Shown here: positions 7,452 through 15,961 of the stretch, piece after piece
Numbering within the stretch: the stretch's first letter is position 1
Layout of the letters: the number at the start of each line of letters is the position of its first letter
Assembly (NCBI RefSeq): GCF_001425625.1
Contig: NZ_LMCP01000045.1
Coordinates: 131,263-195,262 of the forward strand
Length of the DNA: 64,000 nucleotides
Direction of reading: 5' to 3'
Source: Mesorhizobium sp. Root102
Lineage (GTDB): Bacteria > Pseudomonadota > Alphaproteobacteria > Rhizobiales > Rhizobiaceae
Translations under genes and position numbers: made by a program
Notes under the pieces: generated by a model
What the model was told of the DNA's origin: nothing
What the model saw: only the letters and a program-made list of their open reading frames with translations
Databases searched by the model: none

Positions 7452-9497
7452 ATGACCTCCAACGATCCGCTTCTCCAGCCCTATCAGCTCAGACATCTGA
7501 CGCTGAAGAACCGGGTCATGTCGACCAGCCATGAGCCGGCCTATTCCGAGGAAGGCATGCCGAAACAGCGCTATCGGCTCTACCATGCCGAGAAGGCCAA
7601 GGGCGGCATGGCGCTGACCATGACCGCCGGATCGGCGATCGTCTCGCGCGACAGTCCGGCTGCCTTCGGCAATTTGCATGTCTATGACGACAGGATCGTG
7701 CCGTGGCTGGCGGAGCTCGCTGACGCCTGCCACGAGCACGACTGCAAGGTGATGATCCAGATCACCCATCTCGGCCGCCGCACCGGCTGGAACAAGGCCG
7801 ACTGGCTGCCGGTGCTCTCGGCCTCGCCGGTCCGCGAGCCGGCGCATCGTGCTTTTCCCAAGACGATCGAGGACTGGGACATCGAGCGCATCGTTGCCGA
7901 CTATGCTTCTGCCGCCCAGCGCTGCCATGCCGCCGGCCTCGACGGCATCGAGTTCGAGGCCTACGGCCATCTGATCGACGGCTTCTGGTCGCCGGCCACC
8001 AACCAGCGCGACGACGAGTTCGGCGGTTCGCTCGATAACCGCCTGCGCTTCACCAACATGGTGCTCGAGGCCGTGCGCGCGGCGGTCGGCCACAAATTCG
8101 TCGTCGGCATCCGCATGGTCGCCGACGAAGATTTCGAACAGGGCCTGTCGAAGGCGGAGGGCATCGAGATCGCGACGCGGCTGGCCGGCTCGGGCAAGGT
8201 CGATTTCCTCAACATCATCCGCGGTTCGATAGAGAGCGATGCGGCGCTGACCAAGGTCATACCGGTGACCGGCATGCGCTCTTCGCCGCATCTCGATTTC
8301 GCCGGCGAGGTGAGGGCGGCGACGAAATTCCCGACCTTTCATGCGGCACGCATTTCCGACGTCGCCACCGCGCGCCACGCCATCGCCACCGGTAAGCTCG
8401 ACATGGTCGGCATGACCCGCGCCCACATCGCCGATCCGCACATCATGAAAAAGGTGATGGAGGGCCGTGAGCACGAGATACGCCCATGTGTGGGCGCCAC
8501 CTATTGTCTCGACCGCATCTATGAAGGCGGTGAAGCGCTGTGCGTCCACAATGCGGCGACCGGCCGCGAGGCCGATATTCCGCACATCATCGTCGAGACA
8601 GAAGGGCCGAAGCAGAAAATCATCGTCGTCGGCGCCGGCGCCGGCGGACTGGAGGTGGCGCGGGTCGCGGCCGAGAGAGGTCACAAGGTGACGGTACTTG
8701 AAGCCTCGAGCCAGGCCGGCGGCCAAATTCGGCTTGCGACGCAGAACCCGCGCCGCAAGGAATTGATCGGCATCATCGACTGGCGGCTGGCCGAACTCGA
8801 CCGGCTCGGCGTCGTGATCCGCTACGACACCTGGGCGGAAAAGGACGACGTTTTGGCACTGTCACCCGACGTGGTGGTGGTCGCCACCGGCGGTCTGCCG
8901 CAGAACCCGCCGCTGACGGCGGGCGACAACCTTGTCACCTCAAGCTGGGACATCATGGCGGGCAGCGTCAAGCCGGCCGAAAATGTGCTGCTCTATGACG
9001 ACAATGGCGGCCATCAGGGCATGGGCGCGGCCGAACTGATCGCCAATGCCGGCTCGAAACTCGAACTTGTCTCGCCGGAGCGCTTCTTTGCCCCGGAAAT
9101 GGGCGGCATGAACCACGTACCCTATATGCGCGCCTTCCAGGACAAGGGCGTTGTCATCACCATCAACACGCGGCTGCGGGCGGTGCGGCGTGAAGGCAAT
9201 CAGTTGGTCGCCGAGCTTGCGTCGGACTTTGCCGACGGCTGGCGCGGCGAGCGGCGAGTCGACCAGGTGGTGGTCGAGCACGGCACGCTGCCGCTCGATG
9301 ATCTCTACCTCTCGCTGAAGCCGCTATCGAAGAATGGCGGCGCGGTCGACTATGAGCGTCTGGTGAGCGGTGGCGACATCTTTCCGGCCCGCAATCCGCA
9401 AGGCAGCTTCGTAATGTTCCGCATTGGCGACGCGGTCGCCTCGCGCAACATCCATGCCGCCATTTATGACGGCATCAGGTTCGGCTTGCGGATCTGA
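7452..9497 (+). CDS. stcD: StcD-like N-methylproline demethylase (trimethylamine dehydrogenase family flavoprotein)
   Basis: A 681-residue enzyme with three parts. An N-terminal FMN-binding TIM barrel (old yellow enzyme fold, residues about 1-350) is followed by a Cys cluster for a 4Fe-4S centre (CVGATYCLDRIYEGGEAL and the next CVHNAATG). The last part is an FAD/NAD-binding region starting at the GAGAGGLEVARVAAERG nucleotide motif (about 395-410). From memory the closest named protein is rhizobial StcD (stachydrine catabolism), which demethylates N-methylproline. Related enzymes act on dimethylamine, trimethylamine, histamine or dienoyl-CoA, so the substrate is inferred. With the MttB-family gene at 2365 it could complete a proline-betaine route. 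A GGAA site precedes the ATG. Confidence 0.82.
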   Translation: MTSNDPLLQPYQLRHLTLKNRVMSTSHEPAYSEEGMPKQRYRLYHAEKAKGGMALTMTAGSAIVSRDSPAAFGNLHVYDDRIVPWLAELADACHEHDCKVMIQITHLGRRTGWNKADWLPVLSASPVREPAHRAFPKTIEDWDIERIVADYASAAQRCHAAGLDGIEFEAYGHLIDGFWSPATNQRDDEFGGSLDNRLRFTNMVLEAVRAAVGHKFVVGIRMVADEDFEQGLSKAEGIEIATRLAGSGKVDFLNIIRGSIESDAALTKVIPVTGMRSSPHLDFAGEVRAATKFPTFHAARISDVATARHAIATGKLDMVGMTRAHIADPHIMKKVMEGREHEIRPCVGATYCLDRIYEGGEALCVHNAATGREADIPHIIVETEGPKQKIIVVGAGAGGLEVARVAAERGHKVTVLEASSQAGGQIRLATQNPRRKELIGIIDWRLAELDRLGVVIRYDTWAEKDDVLALSPDVVVVATGGLPQNPPLTAGDNLVTSSWDIMAGSVKPAENVLLYDDNGGHQGMGAAELIANAGSKLELVSPERFFAPEMGGMNHVPYMRAFQDKGVVITINTRLRAVRREGNQLVAELASDFADGWRGERRVDQVVVEHGTLPLDDLYLSLKPLSKNGGAVDYERLVSGGDIFPARNPQGSFVMFRIGDAVASRNIHAAIYDGIRFGLRI

Positions 9498-9634
9498 AAT
9501 TCGTCATTCGCGAGAATTGGTGGCGCGGGGTCGGACCTGCGTACGAGAGCCCGTGTACTTCGGTCCAGCCGCGCGCCCGCACGTCATTGGCTCGTCGCCA
9601 GACAACGTACGATTCCGTGAGGTTTTGCTGCGCC

Positions 9635-10042
9635 TCAGACCATCCTGGCGACAGCCATGCACAGCACCGTGACGACCAGCAACCAGGCGGCGATGCGTTC
9701 GCCCGTCGCCATTCTGGCGCGCAGTTGCGTCTCGGTTTCCGCATTCGCACCGGCAAGTCGTCTGCTGGGCGCCCTGACCATGGCGCCGAGCACGCCGGCG
9801 GCGGCCAAAGCGGCCAGGATGCCAAGCGCGAGCACCATTTCCATCGAGCCGAAATAGGCGCCGTGGAAAAAGTACCAGAGCAGCGCTCCGGTCAGGAAAA
9901 CCATGCCGGCCGCGCCCATCTGCGGCTGGATGAAGCGTTCGGCCCGGATATCGGGGTCGCGCGCCAGCGTAATCGTGGTGCCTGCCCAGAAAACGCCGGC
10001 CATGACATGAAGGCCGATAACGACGATGTAGACATACTGCAT
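9635..10042 (-). CDS. Small integral membrane protein, MarR-controlled
   Basis: A 135-residue protein with four predicted membrane helices (residues about 3-24, 45-65, 70-93 and 118-134) and a His in helix 1 (IGLHVMAG). This resembles CopD/DUF2269-like small haem or copper membrane proteins, but I cannot assign a family with certainty. ATG 10042 is chosen because a well-spaced AGGAG lies upstream and it starts directly with the first helix. It is divergent from a MarR regulator, and its likely promoter overlaps two direct repeats that look like the operator. Confidence 0.75.
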   Translation of the reverse strand: MQYVYIVVIGLHVMAGVFWAGTTITLARDPDIRAERFIQPQMGAAGMVFLTGALLWYFFHGAYFGSMEMVLALGILAALAAAGVLGAMVRAPSRRLAGANAETETQLRARMATGERIAAWLLVVTVLCMAVARMV

Positions 10043-10077
10043 GACCGGATCTCCTCTCGCGTCCGCCACTACCGATA

Positions 10078-10106
10078 TAGTTAGATATCAAATGATTAGA
10101 TGTCAA
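10078..10106 (-). promoter_or_regulatory. Promoter of the membrane-protein gene overlapped by a MarR-type operator
   Basis: On the reverse strand TTGACA (10106-10101) is followed after 17 bases by TAACTA (10083-10078), a plausible sigma-70 promoter. The same bases contain a direct repeat, TTAGATATCAA at 10081-10091 and TTAGATGTCAA at 10096-10106, with a 15-base period. An AT-rich repeat over a promoter between divergent genes, one of them marR, is the expected form of a repressor site. Confidence 0.65.
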
Positions 10107-10159
10107 TTCGTAAGCTGGAGCCAGTTCCATCCGTGGAGAACACCGTCTAGTGTCCATGC

Positions 10160-10588
10160 ATGACGCCTTTTGAACGCCCGCCAGTCGGTATGAATCTTGG
10201 CCGAACCGCCAAGCTGGTTGCCCAGGCTTTCGACGCTGCCCTGGTCGAGGCCGGTGGTACATTGCCGGTCTGGCTTACATTGCTGTCGGTCAAGTCGAGC
10301 AACCTGGCCAATCAGCGCGAGCTCGCTGGCATGATCGGCATCCAGGGAGCGACACTGACCCACCATCTCAACGCGATGGAGGCGCAGGGCCTGCTGACGC
10401 GTCGCCGGGATCCCGTCAACCGCCGGGTTCATCTGGTCGAATTGACTGCGGCCGGAGAAGCGATGTTCGAGACATTGCGCAAGGCCGCGCTTGCCTTCGA
10501 CAAGCGGCTGCGGGTCGGGCTGTCCGACGAGCGTCTGGCGGAGTTCGCCCAGGTGCTGGCGGCGCTGCGGGGCAATGTGGGAGGGTAG
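10160..10588 (+). CDS. MarR-family transcriptional regulator
   Basis: A 142-residue winged-helix regulator. The recognition helix region reads QGATLTHHLNAMEAQGLL and the wing RRRDPVNRRVHLVELT carries the DxRR-like signature. The C-terminal helix is normal in length. It is divergent from the small membrane protein, and the direct repeats between them are its most probable binding site. ATG 10160 lacks a clear ribosome site; ATG 10190 is an alternative that removes ten residues. The ligand is unknown. Confidence 0.88.
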   Translation: MTPFERPPVGMNLGRTAKLVAQAFDAALVEAGGTLPVWLTLLSVKSSNLANQRELAGMIGIQGATLTHHLNAMEAQGLLTRRRDPVNRRVHLVELTAAGEAMFETLRKAALAFDKRLRVGLSDERLAEFAQVLAALRGNVGG

Positions 10589-10601
10589 GGAGCGCGCTCC
10601 C
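10588..10601. terminator. Palindrome at the end of marR, possible terminator
   Basis: GGGAGCGCGCTCCC is a 14-base perfect palindrome that starts at the last base of the marR stop codon. It can fold into a short GC-rich hairpin but lacks a T-run, so termination would be weak. It lies between convergent genes. Confidence 0.35.
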
Positions 10602-10735
10602 GATCATCGGCTCAGTCGTCGTAGCCCTGGATTGTTCCAAAGGTGTAATGGCGCAGCTTCAGCGCGGTGATCAAATTGGTCAGCTTCGTCGGTCGCCAGT
10701 TCGATGGCCACTTGTCAAGGCGGACTCGGTCGCGT

Positions 10736-12802
10736 CTACGCCAGGCTCCCCTGCAGCACCGTCAGCTTGGCCTTCTTCGGCATGCGGGCGGTCAGCCATT
10801 CCAGCGCCTTGTCGTGCGGCATCGGGAAGGCGATGGAATAACCCTGCACCTGGTCGCAGCCGATCGCCATCAGCGAATCGAGCTCGGCCTCGGTTTCGGC
10901 GCCCTCGGCAACGATCGAGATACCAAGGCCACGCGCCAGCTCGGTGATGGCGCGCACGATCTTCGAGTTGTCGCCATTCTCATGGATGTTCTGGACGAAG
11001 CGGCGATCGATCTTTAGCCGGTCGATCTCGTTCGGGTTGACATGGCTGAGCGAGGCATAGCCGGTGCCGAAATCATCGAGTTCGAGATGGACGCCGGCTG
11101 CCCTGATTTGGCGCAGCTTTGCCGCGATGCCCGTCTTCTCGTCGTCGAGGATGACGGATTCGACGATTTCCAGCGACAGTTTCTGCGCCGGCAGCCCGGC
11201 CCTTTCCAGCGTCTCGAACAAAAACGCATCGAAATCGTGCTCGCGCAGTTCGGTACCGGAAACATTGACGGCAAGTCGCCCGAAGGCAATCCCGGCGCGG
11301 TTCCATTCGGCCGCCTCGTTGATCGCCTTGGTGATGACGATGCGGCCGATCTCGGGCATGAAGCCGCACTTCTCGGCGACCGGAATGAATTCGCCGGGTG
11401 GGATCATGCCGCGCTCGGCATGGTTCCAGCGCACCAGCGCCTCGATGCCGCTGATCGTGCCGTTGCTCAGCGAGACCTGCGGCTGGAAATAGACCTGGAA
11501 GGCCCGCTCCGCGATGGCGACCTTGATGTCGTGCTCGAGCTGCTTGCGATAGTCGAGTTCGCGGCGCAACTCTTCGGAGAAGAAGGAGAAGTTGCCGCCG
11601 CCCAGCTTCTTGGCGGAATAGAGTGCCAGATCGGCGTGGACCAGCAGATCCTGGGCATTGTCGGCGTCGATCGGATAGACGGCGATGCCGGCGCTGGCGC
11701 CTGGGAGAATGGTCGTGCCCTGGAAGACGATCGGCTCGTTGATGTGCGCCAGGATGCGCCGGGCAAGCATGTTGATGTCTTCGGTGCCGCCGGCGCCGCC
11801 AAGGATCATGACGAATTCGTCGCCGCCCAGGCGCACGCACAGATCCGACGCCCGGCAGGAATCGCGCATGCGCTGCGCCGTGACGACCAGCACATAGTCG
11901 CCGGCGGCGTGGCCAAGCGTATCGTTGATCTGCTTGAACCGGTCGAGGTCAAGCTGGACGACGGCAAGGCGTTCGCGACGCCGGTGCGTGCCCTTGATCA
12001 GCGTGTCGAAATGATCGGTCAGGAACGTGCGGTTGTGCAGGCCGGTGAGGCCGTCATGCACGGCGATAAAGGCCATGGAATTGCGCGCGTCGATCAGCTC
12101 ATGCGTCTTGCGCAGGATGGCGTTCGACATCGGCCTGAAGATGAAGAGCGCCACCAGTATGATGACGCCGAGGGTGGCGTAGAACAGCGTGCGGTGGAGG
12201 GCGAGCAGCTTTTCGGAGCGCCCGTCGGCATTGGCGCCGATGCGCTGGCCAAGCGCGGCGTAGCCCGACAGGGTCGCGTTGGCGACAGAAGCATCGAGAT
12301 TGACCCGTTCGTCGTCACCCTTGTAGCCGCCATTGCCGGTGAATTGCGATTCATAGGCTGAGATCAGGCGGTCGCCATTGGCGATCAGCCCGACCGAGAA
12401 GTAATCGAGGTGGAACGGCTTGGCGAAAAGCACGCTCTCGATCGACTTCGGGTCGAGCTTGGCCGGCGATTGCGGATCGGCTCCCGTCTGCTCGAGCAGC
12501 AAATTGTAGTTCGTCTCGAACTCCGCCGTTGCCTGCTTGAGCGCGCTGACCAGCGCCGGCTGCTTGTCGCGCGAACCAGCACCCGTTGCACTGGCAAGGA
12601 AGACGATGCGCTGCGACAGCGTCTTTTGCGTGCTGACAATGTCGAGCAAGGTGTGGTTGTGCTGCTGGGTGGCCATCGTCTGCTGCAGCAGGATAAAGGA
12701 GGCTATCACCATGGCCGCAATGATCAGCAGGGCCAGCCAATAGCCAGCCTTGATCAGCAGTATGAGCTTGCGTGAAACGGTTTGCACCGGCTGCTGCGAC
12801 AT
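10736..12802 (-). CDS. Membrane-bound GGDEF-EAL protein (cyclic-di-GMP synthesis and/or breakdown)
   Basis: A 688-residue protein. Membrane helices at about 18-40 and 205-223 enclose a periplasmic helical sensor resembling the PilJ N-terminal domain (QKTLSQRI). The GGDEF domain has an intact GGDEF at 326-330 and an inhibitory-site RASD at 317-320, so cyclase activity with feedback inhibition is possible. The EAL domain begins near 430, with EALVRW at 454-459 and the later metal and catalytic motifs (VNVSG, LEIVES, DDFGTGYA, LKIDRR, AEGAE, QGY) present. Both domains therefore look active, so it may be bifunctional. The start at 12802 (MSQQPVQ) is preferred over upstream codons that would overlap the kbl side; its ribosome site is weak. 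Confidence 0.92.
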   Translation of the reverse strand: MSQQPVQTVSRKLILLIKAGYWLALLIIAAMVIASFILLQQTMATQQHNHTLLDIVSTQKTLSQRIVFLASATGAGSRDKQPALVSALKQATAEFETNYNLLLEQTGADPQSPAKLDPKSIESVLFAKPFHLDYFSVGLIANGDRLISAYESQFTGNGGYKGDDERVNLDASVANATLSGYAALGQRIGANADGRSEKLLALHRTLFYATLGVIILVALFIFRPMSNAILRKTHELIDARNSMAFIAVHDGLTGLHNRTFLTDHFDTLIKGTHRRRERLAVVQLDLDRFKQINDTLGHAAGDYVLVVTAQRMRDSCRASDLCVRLGGDEFVMILGGAGGTEDINMLARRILAHINEPIVFQGTTILPGASAGIAVYPIDADNAQDLLVHADLALYSAKKLGGGNFSFFSEELRRELDYRKQLEHDIKVAIAERAFQVYFQPQVSLSNGTISGIEALVRWNHAERGMIPPGEFIPVAEKCGFMPEIGRIVITKAINEAAEWNRAGIAFGRLAVNVSGTELREHDFDAFLFETLERAGLPAQKLSLEIVESVILDDEKTGIAAKLRQIRAAGVHLELDDFGTGYASLSHVNPNEIDRLKIDRRFVQNIHENGDNSKIVRAITELARGLGISIVAEGAETEAELDSLMAIGCDQVQGYSIAFPMPHDKALEWLTARMPKKAKLTVLQGSLA

Positions 12803-13121
12803 TTTCGGGGGCGGCCCTCTCGCCAACGGATTCCTGTATGAGCACCATTGATCTGCAAACGTTAACAGGACCGGAAATCGACAGCCGGCCGGCAAGGGGG
12901 AGCCGTGGAAAGATCGCGAAATGGTTATCGGCTCGTTTAGCGCCGTACCGACATTTGAGCGGTCGTCAGCCAGCCGCATTTGTCGTGGCCTCGCTTGCGC
13001 GGTCGCAAGACAATCCACATCGAGGCCACATCGGGCCGCTTGCCACCAATCCGGTCGTTTTTGCGATGGATTTTTCGCGCGGACGAGACGACAGTCGGTC
13101 CACGTCAAACGAGGCCAGATC
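12803..13121. other. Gene-free divergent region between the GGDEF-EAL gene and kbl
   Basis: This 319-base stretch must hold the promoters for the GGDEF-EAL gene and for kbl-tdh. I see no convincing coding sequence and no clear repeat or hairpin with a T-run. A possible ORF starting at 12838 lacks a ribosome site and any recognisable similarity. Confidence 0.6.
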
Positions 13122-14309
13122 ATGACCGCAGCATTCCTCTCCCACATCGACAGCGAGCTCGCCGGGCTCAAATCGGCCGGCCTCTACAAATCCGAGCGGG
13201 TGATCTCTTCGACCCAGTCTGCCGAGATCGAGGTCGCCGGGCAGAAGGTGCTCAACTTCTGCGCCAACAACTATCTCGGCCTTGCCGACAGCGCCGACCT
13301 GCGCGCGGCGGCCAGCCAGGCGCTTGATCGCTATGGCTACGGCATGGCATCGGTGCGCTTCATCTGCGGCACGCAAGAAGAGCACAAGCAGCTCGAGGCG
13401 ACGATTTCATCTTTCCTCGGCCTGGAAGACACCATCCTTTACGGCTCCTGCTTCGACGCCAATGGCGGCCTGTTCGAGACGCTGCTCGGCGAGGAAGATG
13501 CGATCATTTCCGATGCGCTGAACCATGCCTCGATCATCGACGGCGTGCGGCTGTCGAAGGCCAAACGCTTCCGCTACGCCAACAACGACATGGCCGACCT
13601 CGAGGCGCGCCTGAAGGAAGCCAAGGACTGCCGCTTCCGGCTGATCGCCACCGATGGGGTGTTTTCGATGGATGGCATCATCGCCAATCTTAGGGGTGTT
13701 TGTGACCTCGCCGAGAAATACGACGCCATGGTGATGGTCGACGACAGCCATGCGGTCGGCTTCGTCGGCCAGGACGGCCGCGGCTCGGCCGAGCATTGCG
13801 GCGTCGAAGGCAGGGTCGACATCATCACCGGGACGCTCGGCAAGGCGCTTGGCGGCGCCTCCGGCGGCTACACCTCGGGCAAGAGGCAGGTGGTCGAGTG
13901 GCTGCGCCAGCGCTCGCGGCCTTATCTCTTTTCCAACACGCTGATGCCTGCGATTGCCGGCGCTTCAATCAAGGTGTTCGAACTGATCCGCAATGGCGAT
14001 GCCATGCGCGAGCGTCTCTATGCCAATGCGGCGCGGTTCCGGTCGCAGATGGGCAAACTCGGCTTCACGCTGGCCGGAGCCGACCATCCGATCATTCCAG
14101 TGATGCTGGGCGATGCGAGCCTGGCGCAGGAGATGGCTGCGCGCATGCTGAAGCGCGGCATCTATGTCATCGGCTTTTCCTTCCCGGTGGTGCCCAAGGG
14201 CGAGGCGCGCATCCGCACGCAGATGTCGGCGGCGCATTCCAGCGCCGACATCGACCGCGCGGTGGAAGCGTTTGCCGCCGTCGGGCGCGAACTCGGGGTC
14301 ATTTCCTGA
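13122..14309 (+). CDS. kbl: 2-amino-3-ketobutyrate CoA ligase (glycine C-acetyltransferase)
   Basis: Kbl splits 2-amino-3-ketobutyrate with CoA into glycine and acetyl-CoA, the second step of threonine breakdown. The 395-residue product is a fold-type I PLP enzyme of normal length. The Schiff-base lysine is Lys241 in TGTLGKALGGASGG. The substrate and PLP motifs (NNYLGLADS, GTQEEHKQLE, DALNHASIIDG, DDSHAVGF) are all in place. The tdh gene follows 52 bases downstream, as in other bacteria, with a short hairpin in the gap. Confidence 0.97.
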   Translation: MTAAFLSHIDSELAGLKSAGLYKSERVISSTQSAEIEVAGQKVLNFCANNYLGLADSADLRAAASQALDRYGYGMASVRFICGTQEEHKQLEATISSFLGLEDTILYGSCFDANGGLFETLLGEEDAIISDALNHASIIDGVRLSKAKRFRYANNDMADLEARLKEAKDCRFRLIATDGVFSMDGIIANLRGVCDLAEKYDAMVMVDDSHAVGFVGQDGRGSAEHCGVEGRVDIITGTLGKALGGASGGYTSGKRQVVEWLRQRSRPYLFSNTLMPAIAGASIKVFELIRNGDAMRERLYANAARFRSQMGKLGFTLAGADHPIIPVMLGDASLAQEMAARMLKRGIYVIGFSFPVVPKGEARIRTQMSAAHSSADIDRAVEAFAAVGRELGVIS

Positions 14310-14313
14310 CAGG

Positions 14314-14336
14314 CCGGAATCGAAAAGCGATTCCGG
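14314..14336. repeat. Hairpin between kbl and tdh
   Basis: CCGGAATCG and CGATTCCGG form a perfect 9-base stem around AAAAG. No T-run follows, so it more likely adjusts mRNA stability or processing within the operon than ends transcription. It resembles a small REP-type element. Confidence 0.6.
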
Positions 14337-14361
14337 ATCAAGAGATTCAAGGGACAAAAGC

Positions 14362-15396
14362 ATGTCGAACATGATGAAGGCGTTGGTGAAGGCCAAGGCC
14401 GAACCGGGCATCTGGATGGAAGAGGTGCCGGTGCCGGAAATCGGCCCCAACGACGTGCTGATCAAGATCAAGAAGACGGCGATCTGTGGCACCGACGTCC
14501 ATATCTACAATTGGGACCAGTGGGCGCAAAAGACGGTGCCGGTGCCGATGGTGACCGGCCATGAATTCGTCGGAACGGTCGCCGATTTCGGCGCGGCGGT
14601 GACGGAATACAAGGTCGGCCAGCGCGTGTCGGGCGAAGGCCACATCGTCTGCGGCCATTGCCGCAACTGTCGCGCGGGGCGAGGGCATCTATGCCGCAAC
14701 ACGCTTGGCGTCGGCGTCAACCGGCCCGGCGCCTTCGGCGAGTATCTGGCGATCCCGCAGCACAATGTCGTGCCGATCCCTGACGACGTCCCGGACGAGA
14801 TCGCCGCCATCTTCGATCCCTTGGGCAATGCAGTCCACACGGCATTGTCCTTCGATCTGGTTGGCGAGGACGTGCTTGTCACGGGCGCCGGACCGATCGG
14901 CATCATGGGCGCGCTCGTCGCGCAGTGCGTCGGCGCGCGAAAAGTAGTCATCACCGACATCAACCCGGTGCGGCTGGCATTGGCGAAAAAGCTCGGCGTC
15001 CAGCATGTCGTCGATGCGTCCAAGGAAAAGCTGCGCGACGTCATGCCGGCGCTCGGCATGACCGAAGGCTTTGATGTCGGCCTCGAAATGTCGGGCGCCG
15101 CACCCGCCTTCCGCGACATGATCGACACCATGAACAATGGCGGCAAGATTGCCATTCTGGGCATCGCGCCGACCGGCTTCGAGATCGACTGGAACAAGGT
15201 CATCTTCAAGATGCTGCATCTCAAGGGCATCTACGGCCGCGAGATGTTCGAGACCTGGTACAAGATGATCGCGCTGGTGCAGGGCCCGCTCGATGTTTCC
15301 GGGCTTATCACGCACCGCATCGGCATCGACGACTTCCAGGCCGGTTTCGATGCCATGCGCAGCGGCAGTTCCGGCAAGGTGGTCATGGACTGGTAG
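14362..15396 (+). CDS. tdh: L-threonine 3-dehydrogenase
   Basis: Tdh oxidises threonine to 2-amino-3-ketobutyrate with NAD, and Kbl uses that product. The 344-residue product is a zinc medium-chain dehydrogenase. The catalytic zinc site is in AICGTDVHIYNWD and GHEFVG, and the structural zinc Cys run is CGHCRNCRAGRGHLC. The NAD motif is GAGPIGIMGALVAQ. ATG 14362 has an AGGGA site; an ATG three codons in is also possible. It is the second gene of the kbl-tdh operon. Confidence 0.97.
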   Translation: MSNMMKALVKAKAEPGIWMEEVPVPEIGPNDVLIKIKKTAICGTDVHIYNWDQWAQKTVPVPMVTGHEFVGTVADFGAAVTEYKVGQRVSGEGHIVCGHCRNCRAGRGHLCRNTLGVGVNRPGAFGEYLAIPQHNVVPIPDDVPDEIAAIFDPLGNAVHTALSFDLVGEDVLVTGAGPIGIMGALVAQCVGARKVVITDINPVRLALAKKLGVQHVVDASKEKLRDVMPALGMTEGFDVGLEMSGAAPAFRDMIDTMNNGGKIAILGIAPTGFEIDWNKVIFKMLHLKGIYGREMFETWYKMIALVQGPLDVSGLITHRIGIDDFQAGFDAMRSGSSGKVVMDW

Positions 15397-15405
15397 CCAC
15401 CAGTC

Positions 15406-15873
15406 CTAGTTCTGGCCAAGGTTCTTTTCGAGTGCGGCCAGTCCGTCGGCGATCGCTCCGCGTTCGCCGACGCTCAATATCGACAGCAACTCCCGCTCGA
15501 ACGCCTTCGCCAGCGGCACCATTTCACGGTAGGCGGTAAGCCCCGCCCTGGTCAGTGTCAGGTGTTCTACACGGCGGTCGTTCTCATCCGGGCTTCGGGT
15601 GAGCCAGCGCCGCCGTTCGAGTTCAGCCACGGCGCGCGACACCTTGGTCTTGTGCATGGCCGATTGCTCGCCGATCGTAGACGCCGTCATGGTGCCGTGC
15701 TGGCCCAGCCCGGAAAGGGTTCGCCATTCCGGCCGCGTCAGGCCATGGCTGTCCTTGTAAATCCGGGAGAATTCGCGGCTGACGGCGTCGGCAAGCCGGT
15801 AGAGCCGGTAGGGCAGGAAATTTTCCAGATTGAGAATTTCAGGCGCGTCGGACGCTTCGCTCTTGATCGCCAT
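15406..15873 (-). CDS. MarR-family regulator, probable controller of the homogentisate genes
   Basis: A 155-residue MarR protein with helix-turn-helix TASTIGEQSAMHKTKVSRAV and the wing RSPDENDRRVEHLTLT. It is divergent from hmgA. Starting at 15873 (MAIKSEAS) leaves a pair of direct repeats (15892-15916) in the intergenic region, where an operator should be. Starting at 15936 would put the repeats inside the coding region, so I prefer the shorter form. By context it probably senses homogentisate or a related intermediate; this is inference. Confidence 0.85.
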   Translation of the reverse strand: MAIKSEASDAPEILNLENFLPYRLYRLADAVSREFSRIYKDSHGLTRPEWRTLSGLGQHGTMTASTIGEQSAMHKTKVSRAVAELERRRWLTRSPDENDRRVEHLTLTRAGLTAYREMVPLAKAFERELLSILSVGERGAIADGLAALEKNLGQN

Positions 15874-15891
15874 TTTCTCAAAGCCGCCATT

Positions 15892-15916
15892 GATGGTTAC
15901 ATTTTCGATGGTTACA
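15892..15916. promoter_or_regulatory. Direct-repeat operator between marR and hmgA
   Basis: GATGGTTACA occurs twice, at 15892-15901 and 15907-15916, with a 15-base period. It lies 46-70 bases before the hmgA start and just upstream of the preferred marR start. The spacing of one and a half helical turns matches the repeat pair found for the other MarR gene at 10081-10106, although the sequences differ. Confidence 0.6.
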
Positions 15917-15961
15917 GATGAAACCAGTTTGGTCAATTGAGATCCATTCCGGGAGGAAGCA

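Noticed and set aside
12838..13125. Possible small gene between the GGDEF-EAL gene and kbl
   Set aside because: It has no ribosome site, an atypical composition, no recognisable domain, and overlaps the kbl start.
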